64,000 nucleotides of DNA. Source: Takakia lepidozioides. Lineage: Eukaryota > Streptophyta > Takakiopsida > Takakiales > Takakiaceae. Where the stretch lies: the NCBI GenBank assembly GCA_030704615.1, contig CM060733.1:48854001-48918000 (forward strand), given 5' to 3'. Of this stretch, positions 11,759-22,471 are shown one piece after another; position 1 is the first letter of the stretch; each line of letters begins with the position of its first letter. The translations under genes were made by a program, and so were the position numbers. The notes under the pieces were generated by a model. That model saw only the letters and a program-made list of their open reading frames with translations, was not told the DNA's origin and did not search any database.

Positions 11759-12860
11759 CCAATCACACTAGTTCCTATGCTGAATTGCGTCTGCTAGTCT
11801 CTGTCATCTAACAGGGATTCAACTTTTTGCCTCGGTTGTCCCACCATTGACTGGGGTCAACAAAGTATTCATTCCACACCTTCTCTCTGTTAACTGTTTT
11901 TGGATACTTTCCTGTTATCACATTGGCAGTATCATGTCAAAGTCACTCCAAACCAGATTCACTCAACCAGCTAACTTGCAGAATTCAACATGGAAATTTA
12001 GGGCCGACTCTGACAAGAGGGAAAAACAGGGTGAAATGTGTTGAAGAAGGTGCCTTCATTAGCAATGCCTTGTTCTATCATTTGTGCCGCTGCCGCTGCT
12101 GTTTCCAGTTGACCATCTACCCAACGACCTAACTTACAGAATTCAATATGCATCTCAGGGCCGAGTCTGATGAGAGGGCAAAACAGGCTGAAATAGGTCA
12201 AAGAAGAAGGTGCCCTCACCATATTGTCCTTGACCTTGCGGCATGACCCATGCTTGGTAAATTCTGCCCACATTATATTCCACGTGATCAAGATCGTTGA
12301 GGCATTCTATTGAATGCTTGGTGAGCATCCATGATGCTCCCGCCCCGTACATGTTGACAAGGGTGTTGAGTAGAAAAATATTTGGCGTGAATCCACTTTG
12401 GATAATGTGCGGGTGCACCTGCTTTCCAGCTTCCAGACCTTTCATCTTGATGCACTTAGGCAAGAGACAGACATAGGTATCTGAATCTGCTGAAATGCCT
12501 CCTTGGTTTAAAGTCTGTAGAGCCTTTGTCAGTCTGCCTGCCTCACTAAGCATCTTCACATGCGCAGAAGTGCCAGAAGAGGCATTGTGGACTCCCTCTC
12601 TTGATCCTCTTTCAGAAGCTGCGGTCATGGTTGAGGTGAGCATTCCAAAGCTTCTCGTCTTTGTTATCCGTTTTTTTATTCTTTCCTGTTGCCACATTGG
12701 CAGTAACATGTCAAAATCACTCCAAAACCACCATAGATCCACCGACGAGCTAACTTGCAGAGTTCAACATCAAAATTTAGGACGACATTGATAATAGGCA
12801 TCTCAGGGCCGAATCTGATGAGAGGCAAAACAGGCTAAAATCGGTCGAAGAAGAAGGTGC
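11759..12860 (-). pseudogene. Decayed PPR gene copy 3 (leader and first motifs) plus a further leader piece
   Basis: On the minus strand 12742-12155 encodes a leader, SERGSREGVHNASSGTS, then DSDTYVCLLPKCIKMKGLEAG-like sequence and FTPNIFLLNTLVNMYG before the motif breaks off. The start of the conserved leader is replaced by other sequence. A second leader-like stretch lies at about 11998-12291. Blocks around CCACTTTGGATAATGTG and CAGACATA recur in all copies, showing local duplication of one ancestral gene. No full motif array remains. Confidence 0.7.
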
Positions 12861-12959
12861 CCTCACCATATTGCGTGAAACCCCTCCGCGCTCGAGCACG
12901 CGGGGGCATCCCTTCCCAGCGCTGCTTTTCGGGCATTTCGGGCAGGTTCCAAAAAAATT

Positions 12960-13045
12960 GACGACGACGATGACGTGTCTACGATGACCTGTCTATGATG
13001 ACATGGCGACAAAACGTGGCGATGATGACGTGGCACTATGGCACC
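12960..13045. repeat. Short GATGACGTG-type tandem repeat
   Basis: Variants of CGATGACGTG, TGATGACATGGCG and GATGACGTGGC repeat five or six times in about 85 bases. No gene is seen between 12861 and the satellite starting at 13222. Confidence 0.65.
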
Positions 13046-13221
13046 CTATTCTTGCTCTACGCTAAACTAGCTTCCGACTTTTGGTCGTCGCTAGAATTAA
13101 AGCTTACAATTTTGGATTTTCCCGGATTGGTCCGAAAAGTAGCATCATCCTTTGCAAAATAAATGACAAGCAAGACACCTATGTTGAACTTGAGGAGAAT
13201 CTGATCGCTCGTGAGTATATT

Positions 13222-15490
13222 CACGGAGGGGAGATCTCTCGTGCACTCGATAGGTAGTCTCTCGCATCTTACGCGAAACAAATCATTCGATTACTACATG
13301 TCAATGGTGAGAGAAGATGAGAGGAGCTTTCCCGTGAAAACGTAACAAATGCATGTCAATATCATATAGGAAACAAAGTAAGAGCTTTAAAACCACAATG
13401 GGTCGTGACTCAAAGTTATTGGTAGAAACATTGGAATAATGTTTTTGAATTATTGAAACTTAAGGAATAGAAAAATCTTTGTCACATTGAGGACAAGAAA
13501 TAACAAACGACATACATTGAACCGACAAATACAAGGTCAGATACCATGTCAAATACAATTTCAAGTACAAAGTCAGTTTGTTGCAGGTGCTTTGAGACCT
13601 CCCCCCACCAGGGGAGATCTCCCGTGCTCAATACGAGAAGCATCAAGCCGTCAAATCAAAAGAAAATAAGATCTAGAAACATTTACATGAACTGGTCATC
13701 CAGAAATTAAAATTGTAAGGTAAGACAACAGTTATTTGTCACCCTCCGAATACCAAATAAGAATCCAGGAAATGCTGAACAGACGTCGAGACATAGAAAG
13801 AGAGACCTCCCGTGCTACAACTGAAATCAATAGCACAATCGCGAAAATACAATTTAGAACGTCGGTGTCATAAGGCGCCACGTTAAAATCGAAGTAGTGA
13901 ACGACATTCCGCAAGGGAAGATATGAAGGTTTTGGACAGACAAAATCCTCGTCATCTTCACAAAATGAAAATATTTGCGAATCCTTACTATATTCGACAA
14001 TGAGCTCTAAGAAAAATATAATAATCATGATCGGAAATAGTCAAGTCATTGTAGCATGGGACAACTCCCGAGCACTATGTGTAAGGGAGAAAACCATCAA
14101 CCACCATGGGAAATCAGCAGTCCGACATACGAAATGCGTGGAACCATCAGACGGAAACAAATAAAAATGTACAACCATTCATATCCATTGGCCATTCAAA
14201 CATTCAAAATTTTGGAGATCAGAACAAAAGCTATTTGTCTGCAGATAAAAAATAAATCCAGTAAATAATATTAAAAAAAACAACGTGACATACCACGGGA
14301 GACCTCCCGTGTTACACCTGAAAATCAGTAACAACATCGCGAGGATACAGTTTACAAAGTCAGATTAAGAAGGGGCCACCGTTGAAATAGACACATAAAA
14401 GTACATTCCGCTAGGTAAGAAAATACAATATTCAGACCAATCATTATCAGATAACGAACCAAATTGGGACTCAACGAGCGCTACATATGGTGAATGAAAA
14501 TCTTAATCATGTCAGTATGCAATACTCAAGAATCTGTAGCACGCGAGATCTCCCGTGCTATGTGCGTAAAATACAATCAACCAGAACTACACTTTCACTG
14601 AGATGCAGGCAGTCAGGGTTCAAATCGCTAGAGATATAGATGTTCAGAAATTGAAAGTTTCAAATGGTCGACATAGAGAATTCAAGGTCAACTTTTGATT
14701 GTCAAAGGAGCTCCCACAAAATCCTGGAAATCACCAGTAAGATCAACATTAACACATATTGTCGTCAAATTAGCACGGGAGATCTCTCGTGCACCTCTGT
14801 ACGCTGTGCTTAATCAGACTCACTTTGATCGTTTGCAGCATATAGATTTGCTTTCGCTTTAACTGCTTTGGTCTCTATTCATAGCCTTTGTTGTATGTGT
14901 TCTTTGATCTAGGAGAATGATGTGCTGGAATGAAATGTTAAAGCTGCTTGAAAAAACAACAAGTATAAAGCTAGTCTTAAAGCATTTAATAATCTATTGT
15001 TATTTGACGACGCTAAAAGAGAAGATCCTATGTTTGAAGCTTTGATCTTTGTCACTCCACAGTGACATTTCAAAGCATTCACATACCATAAGACCCATGA
15101 TATTAAACATGTAAGGTTATTAGTGAATGTGGAATGGGAATAAAGATGAAGTGCAAGATCGAAAAAGATACAAGTGAATTAGGTTTGCAGCAGTGGGTGG
15201 TGGAGATTCCATAACCTCTAAGCAATGTGTTCTTTGATCTAGGAGAATGATGTGCTGGAATAAAATGTTAAAGTTGTTTGAAAAAACAACAAGTATAAAG
15301 CTAGTCTTAAACATCCTAATACAATGACAAAGTGGGATGCTCACAGGGTTGAAACGTCAAGAACACATACAACAAAGGCTATGAATAGAGACCGAAGCAG
15401 TTAAAGCGAAAGCAAATCTATATGCTGCAAACGATCAAAGTGAGTCTGATTAAGCACAATGTACAGAGGTGCACGGGAGATCTCTCGTGC
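13222..15490. repeat. Satellite-like array with a conserved 20-bp palindrome
   Basis: Eight copies of a palindrome with consensus GCACGGGAGATCTCYCGTGC, some degenerate, lie at about 13222, 13607, 13801, 14053, 14294, 14539, 14773 and 15471. Neighbours in the middle of the array are 230-260 bases apart. Flanking sequence is also related between alternate copies: the tracts after 13801 and 14294 match over about 150 bases, and those after 14053 and 14539 match weakly. This suggests a dimeric unit near 490 bases. No coding sequence is supported. The palindrome is better conserved than the rest. Confidence 0.75.
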
Positions 15491-15523
15491 TAATTTGACG
15501 ACAATATGTGTTAATGTTGATCT
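14740..15523. repeat. 165-bp inverted repeat with internal direct repeat
   Basis: Bases 14740-14904 and 15359-15523 are near-identical reverse complements, beginning AGATCAACATTAACACAT and ending at ATGTGTTCTT. Each arm contains one AGATCT palindrome. In the loop, about 78 bases after the first arm (14905-14982) recur directly at 15234-15311. This could be a fold-back element or an inverted duplication of satellite units. No terminal target duplication was found. Confidence 0.85.
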
Positions 15524-16254
15524 GGTTGTGACCAACCATCAGGAATCCAAGCTGGATCTCTTCAAAAACACCTCTCACCATCAAGAGTGATAAGAAAGCA
15601 AGCATCCAGCGATTTTTGTTCTCTCTTGAAGAATTGTCCATTTGCAGGTATAGTCGATGGGGTAATGGCTTGGCTCGAATAGGGCCTTGGGACACCCTAG
15701 GCTTCAATATTTTCTCACATCGAGACTTTCCCCTCATTAGAATTTTGAAAAAGGAGTTATGCATTGGATGATCAAAAATTTCTCTTGAGTCTCGACACAT
15801 GGGCTTCTCAAGAGCGCGAAGACAATGAGCCAAGGAGTTGATTGTCAAGTTAGGATCACTTGGCCAGAACTCGTTCGTGAACTGAGCATATAAGCACCGT
15901 CACCATAGCCATGAGTCACCACACCTGTTAGGGATATAGGTAGTTGACCGAGACCAGATGTCATCTTGTTTGTTACGAGGAGCCGGGGCAACGCAGTCTT
16001 CAAGTGATCCATCTTATCGTGTATATACCAAAAGACTGGAACAGACGTACAAATGGAACACATCGAGATCAATGAATGTATTTAGTGTGGGATGAATGGG
16101 TGATGGAAATCTTCTGGGTCACTGAATCATGGATGAATGAAAAAATGGGATGGATGATTGGTGGATGATGGGATGAAAAATCCGGATGAATGGAGGATGA
16201 AAATCTATAATAAGATTGATTGAAGAATAATTAAAAAAAACAAAAACAAAAACC
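15524..16254. other. No gene recognised
   Basis: A minus-strand open stretch (15450-15848) has no known domain and overlaps the inverted repeat. Bases 16085-16200 are rich in GGATGAATG-like units. Nothing else is supported. Confidence 0.45.
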
Positions 16255-16560
16255 CAGAAGTGATGATCGGCCGATCATCACAACAACGACATCTACCCAA
16301 ATCACAAATGCCAGATAGAGAAAAACAAAACAAAACAAAACAAAACAGAAGTAACGATCCGTGCCAATCATCACGACAACGACATCTACCCAAATGCCAA
16401 ATGCATTAAAAAAAATTGAAAAAAGAAGAAGAAGATGATCGGCATTGATCATCACGACAACAACATCTACCCAAATGACAAAAAAATAAAAAATAAAACA
16501 AAACAAAACAGAAGTGATGATCAATGCCGATCATCACGACAACATCTACCCAAATGACAA
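16255..16560. repeat. Four tandem units with GATCATCAC and CATCTACCCAAATGACAAA
   Basis: Units of about 80-100 bases start near 16255, 16350, 16432 and 16518. Each has a GATCGG/GATCATCAC block, then a CATCTACCCAAATGACAAA-like block and an A-rich tail with AAAACAAAACA repeats. The same 19-base block recurs near 19214. Minus-strand hydrophobic open frames across the array are a by-product of the A-rich tails. Confidence 0.75.
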
Positions 16561-17347
16561 ATGCTTAAAAAAATTATTAAAAAAAAAAATCATGTGAGTA
16601 AGTCTACCCTCGACTTGTGCATCATCTTTGGGTGCCATGTTAACGCACAAACATCATTTTCGGACTAATATCAGGTCTCTGGGTCTCCATTGTAGGGAAA
16701 GCAGTTGTGGGTCCTCAAGAGCCATTCGAACTGCCATTGCGTCCGCATACACAGTAAGCACAAAATTGGGTGGGGGACTGTTGAATACCGAAGCGTCCCA
16801 GAGCATGGAGGCTCCATCCTCGGACCCCAATATGTTTGGGCACGGGTGTAAACATCCCAACTCCGCAGTTCTGAAATATGTAGACTTATATGCAGAGGAT
16901 GTGGGGACATGTGTTGATGGCTCAGAGTCAGACTGGGCAGGACATGACCTATAAACTTTTTCAATCTCATAAAAAAAAAATTGAGTCCTCTCGACATACA
17001 TTTGCATTCTGGGTGCTTCTTCACATGGTCCACAGGAGATAGACAGGGAAAAAATACCAACCATTGTTTGTTCCTAATGTTTTCATTGATCCATCATTCA
17101 TTCATCCACTATTTTTCATCCCTCATTCATCCAGTGCTCATCCATTTGCAACCATATTCGTTGTTTTGAAACTATACAAGGTCAACTTTCTACCACATTA
17201 AGCCCCGCGGTAATAGGTGTACTGGTAGTTTTTCGGCCGCGATAATAGGCCCAAAGACCGTTTTCGAATCCACGGACCGTGAGCGGATTTATGCTCACAT
17301 GAGCCGCTCACGGACTAGCATTCCCCGGTTGACACTCATGTATAGAC
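16561..17347. other. No gene recognised; CGCGGTAATAGG motif near the right end
   Basis: Short overlapping open frames occur on both strands without known domains. Near 17204-17245 the motif CGCGGTAATAGG and a variant CGCGATAATAGG occur, also found at 41.5k. A GTGAGCGG...CCGCTCAC inverted repeat lies at about 17279-17311. Confidence 0.45.
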
Positions 17348-18076
17348 CAGTGTTGAGCGGGTATATATGTTGACATATATACCCAGCCGGGTAATAATCA
17401 GGGTATCATACTATTGAGACCCACCACCCAAATTTTTGGTGGACCCGGCTTGAGTTAGAACCGGCGATGGTCATCTCGCCACTTACCCGGCCCAAGCTAG
17501 AACCGGCAGGGGCCAACTTGGCTTATTACATGGAACCGGACTTGAACCTTGAAAATCAAACGGGTAGTAACTTTGAACAATACCTTGTGATTTTATTAGA
17601 ACCTGGCTGCATTCATGAGTAGTAATTATGTAGCCACATGGGGTCCGCATTTAAGAGGACTGTTAGTCAAAGGCTGTTGGAAGAAAAACCCTTGTATGGA
17701 GTTGTAGGACTCCTATCTCTTTTCTTTTTTCTTTTTTTCCCTTTTCTAAACCAATTCTGGTCCTCTTAATTGTGATTCTTCATATTTCATTTTGTTTGTT
17801 TTTCTTCTTTCTTTTTGGTCCTCTTAAAATCTTAATGTATCATAACTGAAAATCAGGTTATATTGATAACCGTTGTATGGGACCCGGTGTTCCACTTGGA
17901 TAATGGCATATTGATAACTTGAGATTTTTTTTTGGGGGACACATCTATTGATAACCTCTATCTACCACAATTTCCAAACCCCTACATTATATATAACCGC
18001 CTCCATACCGATTTAAACAAAGATGCCTTACCCGGACCCTTCAATATGCCCAAATTGTCATACCCGCCCAACACTG
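17348..18076. mobile_element. Non-autonomous hAT-type element with TIRs and 8-bp TSD
   Basis: The left end starts CAGTGTTGAGCGGGTAT and the reverse complement of the right end starts CAGTGTTGGGCGGGTAT, 16 of 17 identical. The CAGTG start is typical of hAT terminal repeats. Flanks are GTATAGAC (17340-17347) and GTGTAGAC (18077-18084), an 8-bp duplication with one difference, as hAT elements make. The 729-bp interior holds no transposase frame, so it would be mobilised in trans. Confidence 0.82.
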
Positions 18077-18354
18077 GTGTAGACAACTAATTGATCATAA
18101 AAAATAATGAATCAAATATCAGCAGAGTATAAGTCAAATAAAGAAATTGAAGAGGCAGTGGAAACACATGTTGAATGAGGACCCAAATTAACCACCAAAT
18201 ATGAAAAAATTAAAGAGCCGAAAAATGACTTTGAAGTACGAGAGACTAAATTCAATGAATGAATTTATTGAAATGAGGATAAGAGAACCCAATGGTGGCT
18301 AAGCCTCAGCTCATGTCCTCCTATCAAATTTCAGATATACCAATACGTGTGCGA

Positions 18355-18762
18355 TCAACATCTCGCTGAAGAAGCATGCAGACCTCGTTGAAGTACAAGG
18401 GTTGGTTGATATATGCAGTAGTCTCTCTTGAAGTCACACAACATCCTTCTTATAAAAATGTAATAAAGGTGTTTTTGTGGGGGACATGTTTGCCGGCTTT
18501 TTTGCCAAGAGCCAGCAACATGGAAGTGAAGTACAGACAAGAGATAATTTCCCACTGTTACGTTATAGATATTTTGTAACATGGAGTCGTCTGAAACCAC
18601 TGTATACACTCTCTCGTATCCTAGTGAAGGGACTTCTGCATATAACGTTATTGCTGATGTTTTCTCAGTTGGTGATCTATTGAATTCTTCTTTGACAAGC
18701 CCATGGAGTATTTCTCTACATCCGCTGGTAGATATTGGATGGTTGTGAGATTCAAAGTGCAA
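18355..18762 (-). pseudogene. Internally deleted MULE protein: zinc-finger part joined to SWIM region
   Basis: This 135-residue minus-strand frame begins with FESHNHPISTSGCREIL, matching the N-terminal finger region of the MULE protein at 37.3-40.8k (FGFHNHPVSKGDYRES). After SAITL it passes to LGYERVYTVVSDDS and then PPQKHLYYIFIRRMLCD, matching the C-terminal region of the same protein (GYGRVFTIITS, KHLYFIFLKRMVCD). About 500 residues including the transposase catalytic core are missing. The SWIM cysteines are partly lost, since the CTCPDF-like segment is replaced. The junction keeps one open frame with no stop. It is either a chance remnant or a truncated regulator-like product. Confidence 0.7.
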
Positions 18763-20149
18763 GCACGCTCAGGTCATGGTCTTGGACCGATGCAGTTGAT
18801 TACAACTAACTGCTGCCAGTAATGTAGTTATTTTTTTTTCTATCCCTAACCAACAGACGTCAGGTAAGTGAAATTCTAGTGAAAGTATAGTAAAAACTTT
18901 TACTACTTATTTATCCATGTTAATATATAAATAATAAATACGTTGCAGATACACATGTCATGGTTTAAATAGTTGTGTCAGTCAGTTGATTTAGGTAGTC
19001 AAAGTCTCTCACTACATTTGCAATTATAGCCATGACATAGTGAAAATATTTCACTATCGTGTACTGTGTCGAATATTTTAATATTTTTATTTTTATTATG
19101 GAATGGTTGGAAGAGTAAAAAATAAAAACAGTAAATTTTTTTTAAAAATCAAACTGAAACGTTGAAAAACCTAGGGTGTGTTGTAGTGATTTATGTTTAC
19201 AATGCAAGGATGTACATCTACCCAAATGACAAAAATGATGAGTTGTGGGGATGGTGACGTGAGAGGTAAAGTGTTGATGGGCAGGTCATGTACTAGGAGT
19301 TTGTCCGGGCAAAGCCTAGCTGGGCATGAGCACGGTGATCGGATACATATGCATGGTAGCAGCCATGGTGGTACAGTGTGGTCGGGTGGCCGATCTTGGT
19401 AGGTGCCAGCGTTCATAGTGAGAACCATCGAGTTTCGGCACATTTTTAAAAAAACTTATGGAGGTGTCAAACTGCATGGTTGTGTCTAACTCAATTTTAA
19501 CTAATTCTGGACTTTTGGCTTAAATCCGGACAAAACTTAATATATTTTTACATTTAAATTAAATCAAATAATTACAATATTATGAAGCAATGAATCAAGA
19601 TGTAGTTTTCAAGTGAATGTGCATGACTCCAAATTCCTTAAATGTCGACATCAACGTCGAATGACACACATTAGACAATGCAAATGATATATGCTAATAA
19701 CACAATTTGCATGACTTCAAACTCATTAAACATCGACATCAAAATCGAATGATATACAAATTTAGCCAATGCAAAGGATATATACTAATTAGCACAAGTA
19801 TCCATGAGACATCGTTATCCAGTACATGTTGTCAATTAGTCTGCTATCAATACAAAGGCACTATATATAGTCCACAAACACCCTAGCCCTGAAACTAGAA
19901 CATCTACACATAAGACTGACATTGAGAAGACTGGGTGTGCGTCGCACGAAGATATGTTTTTGCAAATGCCTCCGCGTAGATAGGTAGCTTGTAAAAATGA
20001 AGACTCGAACTTAGACAAAATATTTTGTTTTGTAAAAAAAATGTCGGTCTCGAATCCAAATTGACTCCTGCAAAAGAGTAACCACGGATATAAATTTATG
20101 AATACTAACACATGAATACAAGGTCCGAAGGCGAACTAAAAGATATTCA
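18763..20149. other. AT-rich non-coding stretch with an ~88-bp tandem duplication
   Basis: No gene is supported. GCATGACTCCAAATTCCTTA followed by CGACATCAACGTCGAATGA (from about 19619) recurs in altered form from about 19707 (GCATGACTTCAAACTCATTA). The CATCTACCCAAATGACAAA block from 16.3k reappears at about 19214. Confidence 0.55.
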
Positions 20150-22380
20150 AAATCAAAACGGTACACCGAAAAAAAAAAATCTTACTCACATGAGAAATCT
20201 GAATCAACATTAATAAAATGTGAAAAAATGTATGGAACCTATGGAACTTCTAGACATTTTTAATCGAAATAATTTCTCCAAACCAATGTATCAATGTACT
20301 CCAAAGCTATGTACATTTTTTTTCAATGACTCGCTTCGGGATATAAGGTTTTGAGGTATTGTAGGGTTTAGGATAAGAAAAAAATATGAAGAGGGGGAAA
20401 AAAGAAACAATAGTGCATCGAACCTATAAGAACTTTCAATCAAATATCTCAACTTTGAATACATTGTACCCCAAAGTAAGAGTGTGCTTTTTTAACGAGC
20501 TTCCAACATAGATATAAGGTTTTAAGAGCATAAAATTTTAGAAAAAATATAAGTATGAATCACACAAAATATGCAGGAAAGTTTATGACATATTAAAACG
20601 TTCAATCAAGTAATATTTTAACCATAATTGTATTATATCCAAAGCTGGAAAAATGATTTGAATGAACTTCAAATATTTGAATGAGGTTTAGGGTATAGGG
20701 GTTTGGAGAAGTAAAAGTGCTATCAAGTACAAAATAAAATTGGACGAGTGTGTAGAACATATAAGAATTTCCAAGCCGATGACTCTATCATACATATAAG
20801 CTAGAATAAAATGAATCAATGAGCTTCAAATGTAGAAACTACGTTTTAGGGTATACTAGGGTTTAGAACAAGTGAAAATGTGAATGATACAAATAATGGG
20901 ATATTGTTTAGGACCAATACAAAATTTCAATTAAATATTCCAACAACTCTTAGTAGTATGCAACCCCAAAGTTAGAAAAGAAATTTTTGAATGAGAGTCA
21001 AACATTACAAAGATATTTTTGGGGTACCGGGCTTAGGCTATTAAGCTAAAGTATAGGTAAGAACAAATATGAAAGAATAGAACTTAGGATCTACAAAAAT
21101 ATCAATTTAAAATCCAGACCACTTTATCTTATTATAAAGTGAGTCAATGGGGGAAAAATAATAATGAGCTTCAAACAATCAAAAAAGATTTTTAGGGTAA
21201 CATACTAGGATTTAGGGTAAGCAAATTTGGTACTATTCAAATGACAAGCAAATTTACAAGAGTAATTAAGACATATAAAATCTCTCAATTAAATATCATA
21301 AAATTCTATAGACTATGTCCCAAAAGCTTAGTACTAGCCAAAAATTAAAAAAACAATCTATTCAATGTAAACAAAGGGTTGAAAAGTGCTTATAAGGAAG
21401 TTCCATACAAAATTGCTACCAAGTAGTACTAAGCAATTATTTTAATGAGCTAAATCAATCTTATACATGTTGGGATTAAAATTTGTTCCGACCACGTCCC
21501 CACTCTATTGTACCCCAAAGCTGAAAAAATTTAGAAATGGGAGGAAAAAAAACAAACAAACAAAAAAAATAAAAACGGGACTTGGGCTTCAAACATGGAT
21601 ATGAGGTGGACAAAAATATCAATGAGAAACTAATATGGAAGAGACAGTTTGAGTACGAGGTCCTATAAAAACTTTCAAAAAACAACAACAGTGTATGGAA
21701 CCTATAAAAACTTTCAATCAAATATCCCAACCTTGAATGCATTGTATTCCAAAGTAGGAATTTGCTTTCTTAAGAAGCTTCAAACATGGATATAAGGTTT
21801 TAGGGGCATAAAGTTTATAAGAAATAAAGTATGAACCACATAAAAATATGCATGAATGTTTAGGACCTATAATTTTTAAAACATTCAACAATCAAGTCAA
21901 TATAATATTCTAACCAGTGTAATTTGTATTATACCCAAAGCTCAAAAATTGATTTGAATGAACTTCAAACATTTGAAGTTTTGCGGTATAGGGTTTCGGA
22001 TAAACAAAAGTACTTCAGTAAAAAAAAACATATGGAAGAGTAAGAATTTCCAAGTAAATATCTCGATGACTTTGTCATATATGTAAGCTGAAAAATGCAA
22101 TTTATTGAGCTTCAAATGTACCAACTGCGTTTTAGGTTATAGGGTTAAGTCTCCGGCAAAAGTATGAATGATAGGGGTGATGAGAGAGTGTTTAGGACCT
22201 ATACAAATTTTCAATTAAATATTCCAATTACTCTAGTATGCACCCTCAAAGTTAGAAAAACAATTACTTCCGAGTGTCAAGCTTCAAACATTACAAAGAT
22301 ATTTTTGTGGTACTTGGCTTAGGCTAAGCTAAAGTATATTAGATAAAAAACAAATATTATGAAAGAGTAACATTTAGGAC
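20150..22380. repeat. AT-rich satellite, ~150-180-bp monomers, ~1.27-kb higher-order period
   Basis: A degenerate unit recurs with elements such as CCAAAGCTGAAAA, GAGCTTCAAACAT, AAGGTTTTAGGGTATAGGG, TAAGTATGAAT and TTTAGGACCTATAAAAATTT. The GAGCTTCAAA element lies near 20510, 20665, 20822, 20990, 21165, 21590, 21777, 21960, 22108 and 22275. Monomers about 1.27 kb apart are more alike than neighbours: the stretch from 20437 matches that from 21713, and the following monomers match in the same order. That is a higher-order repeat organisation. No gene is present. Confidence 0.75.
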
Positions 22381-22471
22381 TACACTGCCAGTCATTAAAA
22401 GCCTAGTCGTCACTGTCCGAGAACAAGAAATATGATATTGTGGCCTGATTTGCACTGCCAATACGGAGAGC

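Noticed and set aside
13222-15490. Regularly spaced palindromes that could suggest a CRISPR array.
   Set aside because: Spacing is 190-700 bases, flanks are themselves repeated, and the setting is a plant genome; it is satellite DNA.
16205-16524. Two hydrophobic minus-strand frames that look like membrane proteins.
   Set aside because: They are translations of A-rich tandem units (repeated Phe/Leu/Val), with no gene structure.
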